Below, one piece after another: positions 33,803 through 41,968 of a stretch of DNA of 64,000 nucleotides. The notes under the pieces were generated by a model, which saw only the letters and a program-made list of their open reading frames with translations, did not search any database and was not told the origin of the DNA. Position numbers and translations under genes: made by a program. Source of the stretch: DATGZX01 sp035296965 (GTDB lineage Bacteria > Planctomycetota > Planctomycetia > Gemmatales > Gemmataceae); assembly GCA_035296965.1 (NCBI GenBank), contig DATGZX010000332.1, positions 1 through 64,000 on the forward strand. Direction: 5' to 3'. Position 1 is the stretch's first letter. Each line of letters begins with the position of its first letter.

Positions 33803-34399
33803 ATGATCCTGGGCTACCACGTCATTTTCAGCGCCTACGGGTTCTGGTTACCCAACGATCCGCGTGGTTCCTGGTCCGACTTCGTGGCATCTTGGGAGTT
33901 GTTTCGCTTTGGGCCGGCCACCAAGGTTGATGTGCGCCACTCCGTGGCGCGCAAGCCACATGATCGAGCAGTTCGACTCGCCGCCAAGCGCGCTCTGAAA
34001 TATGCGCCGGTCTCATTTTCAGGAATTCAGGCCCGAGCTATTGCCAGAGGGTTCGGCCAATCCGCGGCCCGCGGTGGTGTCACCGTCTGGGCCTGCACCG
34101 TTCTGCCCGAGCACGTTCATCTTGTGATCGCGCGCCACACCTGCAAGGTCGAGCAGATTGTCAATGCCTTCAAAGGAGCAGCTACCCGCCAACTGCTGGC
34201 CGAGCAGATGCATCCATTCGCCGACCATGCAACTCCGGAGAAGGGAACGCCCAGCTGCTGGGCGCGTAAAGCGTGGAAGGTTTTTCTAGACTCTGAGAAG
34301 GCTATCTTGCGGGCTATTCGTTACGTCGAAGAAAATCCCGTGAAGGAAGGCAAGCTTCACCAAAGTTGGCGCTTCGTGCGACCCTACCTTTGCAGCTAG
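33803..34399 (+). CDS. REP-associated tyrosine transposase (RAYT), Y1/IS200-like
   Basis: 198 residues. HUH signature LPEHVHLVI with H104-V-H106, and the catalytic tyrosine Y174 in AIRYVEENPVKEGK, the arrangement of TnpA_REP single-strand nucleases. The N-terminus (ILGYHVIFSAYGFWLPNDPRGSWSDF) is of a subtype seen in planctomycetes. RAYTs nick and move REP palindromes; host-maintained members are single copy and non-mobile. The gene looks intact and is preceded by its palindromes at 33704-33770. An in-frame ATG 30 bp upstream is less likely because the conserved N-terminus begins at MILGYH. Confidence 0.9.
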   Translation: MILGYHVIFSAYGFWLPNDPRGSWSDFVASWELFRFGPATKVDVRHSVARKPHDRAVRLAAKRALKYAPVSFSGIQARAIARGFGQSAARGGVTVWACTVLPEHVHLVIARHTCKVEQIVNAFKGAATRQLLAEQMHPFADHATPEKGTPSCWARKAWKVFLDSEKAILRAIRYVEENPVKEGKLHQSWRFVRPYLCS

Positions 34400-34411
34400 G
34401 GCCCGGCCGCG

Positions 34412-35461
34412 CTACTTCATCAAGCTGTCGTAGAGGCCTTCTCTTCCAAATCCTCCATAGATGGAGCTATACATGCGAATGATCAGGAAGATGATGAAAC
34501 AGCTAATGCCGACGTAAAGTCCCCAGCTAGCTGCACGGCTGAGGGTCGTCATGCGTCGTCTTGCTTCTTCCTCGTAGTACACACCTTGATGGCGCATGAC
34601 CTCTGGGACGCGGCCGGCTTCTTCGGCGTTCGCCATGATGTCGAGGAAATTCTGAGGAAAGACCTTTCCTTTCGTCAACGCCACCGTGAGATCCTCGCCC
34701 CCGCGAAGTGCTTCCACGATGGCGTCCGCGTGCGCCTCATAAGCCGCGTTTCCCGTGGCCCGCATGCTTAGCCGGATTGTGGAGGTTATGGGCATCCCCG
34801 TTTCCATGGTGAGACGCAAGGCCAGACAAAAGCGCATGAGGGCTATTGCCTGGACGCATGGCCCTATCACCGGCAAGCGCAGGAGCAATTCGTCCACAAA
34901 AACTTGCTGCTTCAGAGTGCGCGTCACCACGAAGTAGAGGGCGATGAGAATTGCTATACTTCCAAATGCGTGAATAAGGAACTTGATCGCGCCGCTGCTA
35001 CCCGTATAACCCAGGCCAAGCGGGTCGAACGGCTTACCTCCCTGACTCAGTATTGCCAGCACGAAAATCATGCCGGCAATGACGAAGATGGCTCCAATAA
35101 GCTCAAATACAGGCCAGGCGATTTGCGACAGGAACTGACGCCAGAGCTTCTGCTGAAGGAGGAAGTAATTCTCCAGTTCGGCGAGGACTTCCGGAAGGTT
35201 GCCGCTCTCCTCCCCAACACTGACGAGCGAGAGGAAGATGGGTGGAAACTTCTTTCGTTCGCCCTTCAGGGCCGACTCCAGGCTTTCTCCTTGCTCCAAT
35301 TGCTCAGATATCCGTTTGGCCACGGGTCGAACGGCGTATGGCCCGCGTTCCGCCTGTTGTCGAAAGACATGGCGTAATGTAAGCCCTGCCGCCAGATTGT
35401 GGCGCAGTATGCGGCAAAACTCGATCAGGCTCGTCATTGGGATCTGGGAGAATAGCTGCAT
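34412..35461 (-). CDS. Type II secretion/type IV pilus inner-membrane protein (GspF/PilC family)
   Basis: 349 residues. Two T2SSF domains: the first about 8-135 (SLIEFCRILRHNLAAGLTLRHVF..GESLESAL..FPPIFLSLVSVGEESGNLPEVL), the second about 215-330 (LLRLPVIGPCVQAIALMRFCLALRLTMETGMPI..VFPQNFLDIMANAEEAGRVPEV). Three membrane helices (about 120-145, 165-190, 315-335). These proteins form the platform of pilus or T2S machines. The ATPase and pilin partners are not in the window. ATG 35461 has a GGGGAA site; the longer frame to 35548 is not supported. Confidence 0.93.
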   Translation of the reverse strand: MQLFSQIPMTSLIEFCRILRHNLAAGLTLRHVFRQQAERGPYAVRPVAKRISEQLEQGESLESALKGERKKFPPIFLSLVSVGEESGNLPEVLAELENYFLLQQKLWRQFLSQIAWPVFELIGAIFVIAGMIFVLAILSQGGKPFDPLGLGYTGSSGAIKFLIHAFGSIAILIALYFVVTRTLKQQVFVDELLLRLPVIGPCVQAIALMRFCLALRLTMETGMPITSTIRLSMRATGNAAYEAHADAIVEALRGGEDLTVALTKGKVFPQNFLDIMANAEEAGRVPEVMRHQGVYYEEEARRRMTTLSRAASWGLYVGISCFIIFLIIRMYSSIYGGFGREGLYDSLMK

Positions 35462-35615
35462 GTTGTTCCCCACAGCATGGCCGGCGTATTTGCTAGTACA
35501 ACATCCCATTATAACTGCTTGCTGGCCCGATCCAAGTCGCTGGAGCATGGACGGTCAGCGGAAGCTGTGGCAGCCAGTACTTTTCGGTCTTGGACTTCTC
35601 GAGCAGTAGAATGAA

Positions 35616-36053
35616 ATGATGCAAACCTCTAGGCCCGAATATGACGCCCGTTACCTCGGCGGCATCCTGTTCTTCAACGACCACGATTTTTTCGAGGCGC
35701 ACGAGGTTTGGGAGAGCTTGTGGCTCGATTGCGCCGGGTCCGAGCGAACCTTTTACCAGGGATTGATCCAGGCGGCGGTTGCCCTGTACCACTTCGGCAA
35801 CGGCAACCTGCGCGGGGCAGCTAAGCTGTTTGCCACGAGCCGAGCGTACATGGATCGGTTCGATTCCCCCTACCTGGGTCTCGACATCGTCGGTTTCTGG
35901 CAGCAGATGGAACGCTGTTTCGCGGCCTTGTTTGCCGATCCGAACCCGGATCGTTACCTTAGGCCGGAGGAAGCGCTGATTCCCGTGATATGCCTGGTCC
36001 CGGCGCCCGAGACCTGGCCCGAGCGGGCAGCATTTGCCAGTGACGAGGATTGA
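35616..36053 (+). CDS. DUF309 domain protein
   Basis: 145 residues, matching the small all-helical DUF309 family: FNDHDFFEAHEVWESLWLDCAGSERTFYQGLIQAAVALYHFGNGNLRGA holds the conserved FFEAHE-x-WE and QG-L-x-AVA motifs. Function unknown; the family is often cytosolic and metal-associated. It lies 24 bp upstream of the Lon N-domain gene on the same strand, so the two probably form an operon. Confidence 0.9.
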   Translation: MMQTSRPEYDARYLGGILFFNDHDFFEAHEVWESLWLDCAGSERTFYQGLIQAAVALYHFGNGNLRGAAKLFATSRAYMDRFDSPYLGLDIVGFWQQMERCFAALFADPNPDRYLRPEEALIPVICLVPAPETWPERAAFASDED

Positions 36054-36077
36054 TGCATATACTATGCACACTATCCC

Positions 36078-36776
36078 ATGAACGATGATTTCCTGCCGCC
36101 GGTCAATTTCAAAGGGACAGCACGGCTCTTTCCGCTGCCGAACGTCGTGCTGTTTCCACAAGTCATGCTGCCCCTGCACATTTTCGAGCCCCGCTACCGG
36201 CAGATGACCACTGATGCCCTCGACGATGACAGGCTTATCGCTCTCGTGCTTCTCAAGCCCGGCTGGGAGGAGGAGTACGAAATTCGGCCGCCACTCCACC
36301 CGATCGCCTGTTTGGGAAGGATCGTGGCCGACCAACGGCTGGAGGATGGGCGATTCAACATATTGCTGCGCGGTCTGAACCGGGCCCGCATTATCGAGGA
36401 GCTGGATCAGGACAAGCTCTACCGGAGTGCGCGCGTCGAGATCCTCGACGAGCCAGACGATCTCCCACTCGAGAGAGCAAAAGAACTACGCAGAGAGCTT
36501 GCTAGGCTCGGAACGCAGTGGTTCGCGGCTCTGGGCTCGGCGTCCGACCAGATCGAGAAACTGCTGAAGAGTAGTCTGCCGGTGGGAGGTCTGGGCGACA
36601 TCCTTGGGTTCGCACTTCCGCTGGCCGTCGACTTCAAGCAAGCGCTGCTGGCCGAGCTGAAAACAGAGCAGCGGTTAGAGCAACTGCTGCACTATCTGGA
36701 GACGAACGAGCCCCCCAAACTTGAGTCGCCGGCGGCGTCCGGGCGCAAATTTCCTCCCGAATTCAGCTCCAATTAA
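36078..36776 (+). CDS. LON substrate-binding (N-terminal) domain protein
   Basis: 232 residues, made of the Lon N-domain alone: LFPLPNVVLFPQVMLPLHIFEPRYRQMTTDAL, then PLHPIACLGRIVADQRLEDGRFNILLRGLNRARI. No AAA or protease domain, so this is not Lon itself. Such stand-alone domains may bind unfolded or modified proteins as adaptors (inference). The C-terminal 50 residues are helical and end in a proline/serine-rich tail. Co-directional with DUF309. Confidence 0.93.
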   Translation: MNDDFLPPVNFKGTARLFPLPNVVLFPQVMLPLHIFEPRYRQMTTDALDDDRLIALVLLKPGWEEEYEIRPPLHPIACLGRIVADQRLEDGRFNILLRGLNRARIIEELDQDKLYRSARVEILDEPDDLPLERAKELRRELARLGTQWFAALGSASDQIEKLLKSSLPVGGLGDILGFALPLAVDFKQALLAELKTEQRLEQLLHYLETNEPPKLESPAASGRKFPPEFSSN

Positions 36777-36815
36777 GGGCGCGCCCGATTTGAGATGCCG
36801 CACTTCTTCCCTTGT

Positions 36816-36844
36816 TTGACTTTCTCTCCATCGTTCCATATTTT
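36816..36844 (+). promoter_or_regulatory. Putative promoter of tpx
   Basis: TTGACT at 36816-36821, 17-bp spacer, TATTTT at 36839-36844, 47 bp upstream of the ATG. Confidence 0.5.
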
Positions 36845-36891
36845 ACCCCCGTCGTTTTCGAGCCGAGTACTCTCGAGGGAGGTTCTCAATC

Positions 36892-37416
36892 ATGCAAAAG
36901 CGTCCCAACGCGGTTACGTTTAAAGGCAAGCCCCTTACCCTGGTAGGCCCCCAGCTCAAGGCTGGCGACAAGGCGCCCGATTTCGCTTGCGCTACAAATT
37001 CACTCGAGGTGGTCGGCCTGGCTCAAACCCCCGCCAAGGCACGCCTTTTCAGCGTCGTCCCGTCCCTGGACACGCCGGTCTGCAGCGAGCAGACGAAGCG
37101 CTTCGAACAGGGGCTGGCCAGCCTCAAGGACAAGGTCGCATCTTACACGATCAGTCTCGATATGCCGTTTGCCCAGAAGCGCTTCTGCACCGTGGAGAAC
37201 ATCAGTACGATGCAGACCCTGTCCGACGTGCACAATCAATCGTTTGGGCAGAATTACGGTGTCCTGATCGAAGGGCTGCCCGTGCCATTGCTGTCCCGGT
37301 CAGTTTTTGTCGTCGATAAGGCCGGAAAGCTTGCTTACGTAGAATATGTCCCCGAGGTTACCTCGCATCCCAATTACGACAGTGCGCTCGCTGCCCTCAA
37401 GACCGCTGCGGGCTGA
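36892..37416 (+). CDS. tpx: Thiol peroxidase (Tpx)
   Basis: 174 residues, atypical 2-Cys peroxiredoxin. Peroxidatic C64 in SVVPSLDTPVCSEQT and resolving C99 in AQKRFCTVENI, the positions usual for Tpx. It reduces hydroperoxides at the expense of thioredoxin in the cytoplasm. ATG with GGAGG at about 9 nt. Preceded by a consensus-like promoter and followed 26 bp downstream by a strong palindrome that may end its transcript. Single gene. Confidence 0.96.
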   Translation: MQKRPNAVTFKGKPLTLVGPQLKAGDKAPDFACATNSLEVVGLAQTPAKARLFSVVPSLDTPVCSEQTKRFEQGLASLKDKVASYTISLDMPFAQKRFCTVENISTMQTLSDVHNQSFGQNYGVLIEGLPVPLLSRSVFVVDKAGKLAYVEYVPEVTSHPNYDSALAALKTAAG

Positions 37417-37442
37417 GCATTCGGACCACCTCTTCCTCTTCT

Positions 37443-37508
37443 GAGCCTGCTGAAAAAGGGGTCTGACCCCCTACCGGGGAGGGGTCAGACCCCTTTTTCA
37501 GCAGGCTC
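37443..37508. repeat. Perfect 28-bp inverted repeat related to the GGGGTCAGG elements
   Basis: Arms 37443-37470 (GAGCCTGCTGAAAAAGGGGT...) and 37481-37508 are exact reverse complements around a 10-bp spacer. The AAAAAGGGGTC-GACCCC core resembles the elements at 9925 and 24221 but has a different outer end. It lies 26 bp after the tpx stop and can double as its terminator. Confidence 0.9.
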
Positions 37509-37837
37509 ACTCTGCACCGCAGGAGGCGCGCAAGCTGTAGAAAAAAGAAGGACATACTGAAGATTTCCTTCTTCTGCCCCCTCATTTTTTCTGGCCTGCG
37601 CCTTCTGCGGTGGCTAGCAAAATCATCATCCTTTCCGGACGTGTCAACTTTACCGCCTGCCATCACGTTTTTTGGTGAAAACCCGACGTGATTCCCTTGT
37701 AAGCGGGCACAGTCGAATTAAGTTGAAGAAGAGAGTGGTAGTGTTTGAGTGCGCCTGGCGCTAAAAGCTTCGGCAAACGGCTGGAGCAGGCGTGAGGAGT
37801 TTGTCCTCCCTATCGGATTCAGTGAAGGAGATTTGTC
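37509..37837. other. Intergenic stretch upstream of the Tyr/Cys-rich gene
   Basis: 329 bp. Presumed promoter of the downstream gene lies here, but no box pair stands out. The GAAGGAG ribosome site is at 37825-37831. Nothing else recognised. Confidence 0.35.
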
Positions 37838-38917
37838 ATGAAACCCTTACGCGGGATCGTATGTGGTTGTGCCCTGGCGCTCTTGGGAGCGAGCGGCGCA
37901 CCCGTAAACGCGGCATGGTGCAACGTCTTTCAGGTCTGCTGGCATCGCTCGGCGCCAGCCACATCGAGCTACTATTACGCGCCGCCGCCGTGCACGAGCT
38001 GCAACCCTTGCCCCTGCCCACAACCTGCGTGTCAGACGTGCTACGTGCAGCGCTCGTACTATCAGCCGGTCACCGTCTACCAGACGAAGAGCTATTACGA
38101 GCCGGTCACCACGTACCAAACGAGCTACTACTACGAGCCGGTCAATACGATTCGGTACAGCAGCTATTATGATCCATGCAGCTGCAGCTATCAGCAGATT
38201 GCCTGCCCGACGACGAGCTACCAGCTGCGCTCACAATGCACTCCTGTCCAGTCGTATGTGCAACGCAGCTGCCAGGTTCCAGTCACCGCTTACCAGCAAG
38301 CCTTTTACTGGGATCCGGTAACATCGTGCAGTGCCCCGGCATGCCCGACCTGCCCACAAGTTACCGCAGCGTACGTCCCAGCTCCTTCTGGTTGCTGCGG
38401 TACGCCCGCGCTGTTCGGCGTGCCGACGGCTCCGCCGCCGGTCGTCACCGAGCAGCAACGTCCCACGACCCCGGGAGTAACCGAAACTCCCAATCGGAGT
38501 GGAACTCGCGGCAATGGCTACATTCCGCCTCAAGAAATGCCGCCTGCTTCAGGCAGTTCTTACCGGCAAGCGACACCCAATGGTGTGGCGCCCACACGCC
38601 AGACAGGCCCGGTTGCCACGCCGCCTGAAGTCCGATTCGACCGGATCGCGTCTGCAGCGGTTGAGGATGTCAGTGGCCAGGTTGTGCTGGGGAAAACGCT
38701 GCCTGTGCCGGGCGCGCAGGTATTGTTTGTCGGCTCCGATCGCCAAACTCGCCAGCAAGCGGTCACGGCAGATGCCGCCGGCAAGTTTCGCGTGACGTTG
38801 GCTTCCGGATCGTGGTTGGTCTATATCCAGGGCGCGGACGGACGGCCCGTATTCGACCGCAAGCTCGACGTAGGCAGCTTCGAAGTCCAGCCGGTCTCCC
38901 TGGTGAGCCGTCGCTAG
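37838..38917 (+). CDS. Secreted Tyr/Cys-rich envelope-like protein
   Basis: 359 residues. Signal peptide (cleavage near APVNA, residue 25). Residues about 26-200 are packed with Cys (CTSCNPCPCPQPACQTC and later CPTCP, GCCG) and Tyr repeats of the form SYYQPVTVYQT / SYYEPVTTYQT / SYYYEPVNTIRY. Then a Pro/Thr/Gly-rich linker (200-265) and a C-terminal carboxypeptidase-regulatory-like beta domain (VPGAQVLFVGSD, TADAAGKFRVTLASGSWLVYIQGADGR). Tyr/Cys-rich exported proteins are common in Gemmata-type planctomycetes and may be cross-linked in the cell wall by disulfides or dityrosine; that role is inference. ATG has GAAGGAG at 6 nt. Confidence 0.88.
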   Translation: MKPLRGIVCGCALALLGASGAPVNAAWCNVFQVCWHRSAPATSSYYYAPPPCTSCNPCPCPQPACQTCYVQRSYYQPVTVYQTKSYYEPVTTYQTSYYYEPVNTIRYSSYYDPCSCSYQQIACPTTSYQLRSQCTPVQSYVQRSCQVPVTAYQQAFYWDPVTSCSAPACPTCPQVTAAYVPAPSGCCGTPALFGVPTAPPPVVTEQQRPTTPGVTETPNRSGTRGNGYIPPQEMPPASGSSYRQATPNGVAPTRQTGPVATPPEVRFDRIASAAVEDVSGQVVLGKTLPVPGAQVLFVGSDRQTRQQAVTADAAGKFRVTLASGSWLVYIQGADGRPVFDRKLDVGSFEVQPVSLVSRR

Positions 38918-39229
38918 ATCAGTTGCTTTTCCTGAGCGTATCGGACACCTCCCTCCAGGTGTGACTCCACGAACGATCGTGTCCGGTACGCTCGACTTCT
39001 TTTTCACATCCTTACGTCTCCTCACTTTCTGTTTGCTGCAATTCAGTAGCCGAGTTCAACCGCTTCGGCCTATATTCACGCGATATTCGTTCGCCAACCA
39101 AAGTCAGTTCGCACACCTTGCCCATGAACGGCCGGGACATGCTTGAGGGCGCTTGTCCAGTCTTTTGAAGATTGGTAACGTGGATGTTGTGAAAGACGCT
39201 GGTAGTGCCGGCATAGTGGAGGCAAGATC
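38918..39229. other. Intergenic stretch with one palindrome
   Basis: 312 bp. It contains an inverted repeat at 38933-38992 (GAGCGTATCGGACAC against GTGTCCGGTACGCTC, one mismatch) with an inner CACCT/AGGTG pair; this probably ends transcription of the preceding gene. Nothing else recognised. Confidence 0.5.
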
Positions 39230-39835
39230 ATGAACGGCTTTCCCGTGCGCGAAGGAGACTACACCTTCGAGGAATTCCTCGAGTGTGTCTCCGACGGTGA
39301 GAAAGCTGATCTGTTGGACGGAGCAATCTACTTGGCATCTCCCGACAACACAGAAGCCGCCGAACTTTTGACCTGGCTGACGGTGATCCTGGGTGGGTTT
39401 GTCGCGGCGCGAGACCTCGGGAAAATCTACACGTCGCGGGTTGCTTACCGTATCAACCAGAAACGCGGCCCCGAACCTGACATTGGTTTCGTGCCCAAGG
39501 AACACATGCACAGCCGCAAGCGCGGCTTTATCGACGGCCCGCCTATGCTGGCCATTGAGATCGTCAGTCCGGACAGCGTTGCTCGAGACTACATCCAGAA
39601 ACGGGCCATCTATGAACAGGCAGGAGTCCGCGAGTATTGGATCCTTGATCCCGATGAGCATCGGGCAACTTTCCTGGCGCTGTGCGAAGGGCGCTACGAA
39701 GAAATCATGCCGAGCGACAATCTCTTCAAAAGCGAAGTCTTGCCAGGCCTGGTCCTGGATGTGCGCTGGCTTGCCGATCAGCCTCGCCCCGAACCCTACC
39801 ACATCCTGCGCGACTTACTGCACGACGAACGATAA
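39230..39835 (+). CDS. Uma2-family (DUF820) putative endonuclease
   Basis: 201 residues, PD-(D/E)xK-like Uma2 fold. Characteristic stretches are YTFEEFLECVSDGEKADLLDG, the acidic motif GPEPDIGFVPKEH, AIEIVSPDSVARDYIQKRAIYEQAGVREYWILDPDEHR and a C-terminal PGLVLDVRWL. The family is greatly expanded in planctomycetes and cyanobacteria; its function is unknown, and nuclease activity is only predicted. It stands alone, convergent with glyA. Confidence 0.92.
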   Translation: MNGFPVREGDYTFEEFLECVSDGEKADLLDGAIYLASPDNTEAAELLTWLTVILGGFVAARDLGKIYTSRVAYRINQKRGPEPDIGFVPKEHMHSRKRGFIDGPPMLAIEIVSPDSVARDYIQKRAIYEQAGVREYWILDPDEHRATFLALCEGRYEEIMPSDNLFKSEVLPGLVLDVRWLADQPRPEPYHILRDLLHDER

Positions 39836-39844
39836 TGAGCCGGT

Positions 39845-41095
39845 TCATTCGCACAGTTCATTCGCCGGCGCTGGAAACTGCTTGCACAGCTCGATCACCT
39901 TGCCGTGCACGCGCTTCTGCACTGCGCTGTCCTCGGGGCTGGCCAGCACCTCGCCAATCCATGCCGCGATTGTGCGCATTTCCGGCTCGCGCATGCCTCT
40001 CGTGGTCAGCGCGGGCGTGCCGATGCGGATGCCGGAGGGATCGAGCGGCGCGCGTGTGTCGAAGGGGATCATGTTCTTGTTTACCGTGATTCCAGCCGCG
40101 TCCAGCGCCTGCTCGGCCACCTTGCCTGCCGGGCCGCGAGAAGCTACGTCGACCAGGAGCAAGTGATTATCCGTGCCGCCGGAAACGAGGCGAAATCCAG
40201 CCTTCTCCAGCCCGCCGGCCAGAGCGCGGGCGTTGGCAATGATCTGGGCGGCATAGCTGCGATAGGCGGGCTGCAATGCCTCGCCGAAGCCAACCGCCTT
40301 GGCGGCAATCACGTGCATGAGCGGCCCGCCCTGCAGGCCGGGGAATACCGATTGGTTGATCTTCTGGATCCAGTCTTTCTTGCACAGGATGAAGCCGCCA
40401 CGCGGTCCGCGCAGCGTCTTGTGAGTTGTCGAGGTGACGAAGTCCGATACGGATACCGGATCACTGTGCAGCCCAGCCGCCACCAACCCGGCGACGTGGG
40501 CCATGTCGACCATTAATAGTGCCTTGACGTCCCCGCAGATTTGCGCGAACTGTGCAAAATCGATTTCCCGGGGATAGGCGCTCGCGCCGGCAACGACCAG
40601 CTTCGGCTTGTGTTCGCGCGCCAACGCTGCGACCTGGTCGAAATCGATGCGTTCCGTGTCGCGGCGCACGCCGTAGCTAACGACACGATAGAGCTTGCCG
40701 GAGAAGTTCAGGCGCATGCCGTGGGTCAGGTGCCCGCCGTGCGCCAGATCCATCGCCAGGATGGTGTCGCCGGGCTCGAGGCACGCGAAGTATACCGCCA
40801 TGTTCGCCTGGGCGCCTGAATGGGACTGGACGTTGGCCTTTTCCGCGTGGAACAAGTTCAAGACGCGGTCGATGGCCAGGCGTTCGACCACGTCGACGAA
40901 CTCGCAGCCGCCGTAGTAGCGGCGACCGGGGTAGCCCTCGGCATATTTGTTCGTCAATACGGAGCCCTGGGCGGCAAGGACGGCTGCACTGGTGTAATTC
41001 TCCGAGGCGATCATTTCCAGGCCAAGCTGTTGGCGCTCGCGCTCGCCCTGAATCGCTTGCCAAACCTCGGGATCAGCCTGCTCGAGCAAGTCCAT
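39845..41095 (-). CDS. glyA: Serine hydroxymethyltransferase (GlyA)
   Basis: 416 residues, the standard length. PLP lysine K226 in SDFVTSTTHKTLRGPRGG; substrate and folate residues in LEMIASENYTS (27-37), TNKYAEGYPGRRYYGG (48-63), SHSGAQANMAVY and VDMAHVAGLVAAG. Converts serine and tetrahydrofolate to glycine and methylene-THF. ATG 41095 (MDLLEQADPEVW) is the family start. The frame stays open 99 bp upstream through a palindromic element (reading SPSPPTPLPRSGGEG); that extension is not part of the enzyme. Confidence 0.97.
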   Translation of the reverse strand: MDLLEQADPEVWQAIQGERERQQLGLEMIASENYTSAAVLAAQGSVLTNKYAEGYPGRRYYGGCEFVDVVERLAIDRVLNLFHAEKANVQSHSGAQANMAVYFACLEPGDTILAMDLAHGGHLTHGMRLNFSGKLYRVVSYGVRRDTERIDFDQVAALAREHKPKLVVAGASAYPREIDFAQFAQICGDVKALLMVDMAHVAGLVAAGLHSDPVSVSDFVTSTTHKTLRGPRGGFILCKKDWIQKINQSVFPGLQGGPLMHVIAAKAVGFGEALQPAYRSYAAQIIANARALAGGLEKAGFRLVSGGTDNHLLLVDVASRGPAGKVAEQALDAAGITVNKNMIPFDTRAPLDPSGIRIGTPALTTRGMREPEMRTIAAWIGEVLASPEDSAVQKRVHGKVIELCKQFPAPANELCE

Positions 41096-41110
41096 GATTC
41101 GGTCCTTTGG

Positions 41111-41261
41111 GCGAGGGGCAGGTAATAATCTCCCCTCGCCCCCGCTTCGGGGGAGAGGGGTCGGGGGTGAGGGGGACGAACGATCCCCGGCCAAGGCCCC
41201 TCACCCCCGGCCCCTCTCCCCGGAGTACCGGGGCGAGGGGAGAACAATTGCTACCGCTCGC
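41111..41261. repeat. 151-bp MITE-like element, copy A
   Basis: Inverted-repeat element with outer ends GCGAGGGGCA and CTACCGCTCGC, inner arms TCTCCCCTCGCCCC / GGGGCGAGGGGAGA and a C/G-rich hairpin body (CCCCTCACCCCCGGCCCC). Copy B at 44971-45121 is the same length and nearly identical, and a short derivative is at 52575-52640. It sits 15 bp upstream of glyA. Confidence 0.93.
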
Positions 41262-41305
41262 TTTGCACAGTGTCTAGCGGGTCCACAAAGTCGCATTCTC
41301 TCCCT

Positions 41306-41944
41306 TCATTTTCTAGCAAAGTTGGACCCTTGCTCCAAACCATTCACGCCCAGGGCCGTCAGCTCGTGGTGCAACTGGGCGCTGCCGGTGTAGACGATGC
41401 CATGCCAGCCACACGCTCGCGCCCCAGCGACATTCGCAGCCAGGTCATCAATGAACAGGGACTCGGCCGCGGCGCTGCCCGCGAGGCATTGACAATGCTT
41501 GAAGAAACCTGATTTTGGCTTGCGCACGCCAATCTCATGCGACAAGACCAAGGCATCGAAATGTCCAAGGATTTCAGCGAACTGCCAGCGGAACTGCTGC
41601 GCGTGCAGTTCATTGGTATTGCTGCCGAGCAAGAGGCGATAGCGCGGCTTCAACCTGGGTAAGAGATCAGAGATCGCTTCGTTTAGACGGAAGACATCAG
41701 CCCATGCCTGCGCAACGACCTCATTCGCACAGCTTAGCTTGCAAGTTTCACGAATTTGGCTCAGGAATTCGGCAGTGGTCAGTTTGCCTGATTCGTACTC
41801 TTCTTCCAGAGAAGTACCGAACAGGGAAGCATGGAGCGCTTCCGCCGGGATGCCGGCGTGGGCGGCCAGCCGGTTGGTAGTCAGGCGGTGATCGAAGAAA
41901 CTGACGACATTGCCGAAGTCGAAGACAATCGTCTGGATGGCCAT
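41306..41944 (-). CDS. HAD-superfamily hydrolase (subfamily IA, YihX-like)
   Basis: 212 residues. Motif I is FDFGNVV (D9), the DxGN form of YihX-like phosphatases rather than DxDxT; motif II LLLGSNTNELH; motif III lysine in EIGVRKPKSGFF; motif IV FIDDLAANVAGA. The four-helix cap lies between motifs I and II (about 20-90). Relatives dephosphorylate sugar phosphates such as glucose 1-phosphate; the substrate here is unknown. It lies 24 bp from the end of the next gene and is transcribed toward the element upstream of glyA. Confidence 0.92.
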   Translation of the reverse strand: MAIQTIVFDFGNVVSFFDHRLTTNRLAAHAGIPAEALHASLFGTSLEEEYESGKLTTAEFLSQIRETCKLSCANEVVAQAWADVFRLNEAISDLLPRLKPRYRLLLGSNTNELHAQQFRWQFAEILGHFDALVLSHEIGVRKPKSGFFKHCQCLAGSAAAESLFIDDLAANVAGARACGWHGIVYTGSAQLHHELTALGVNGLEQGSNFARK

Positions 41945-41968
41945 TGCCGTTGTACCAGTACGGTGAAG

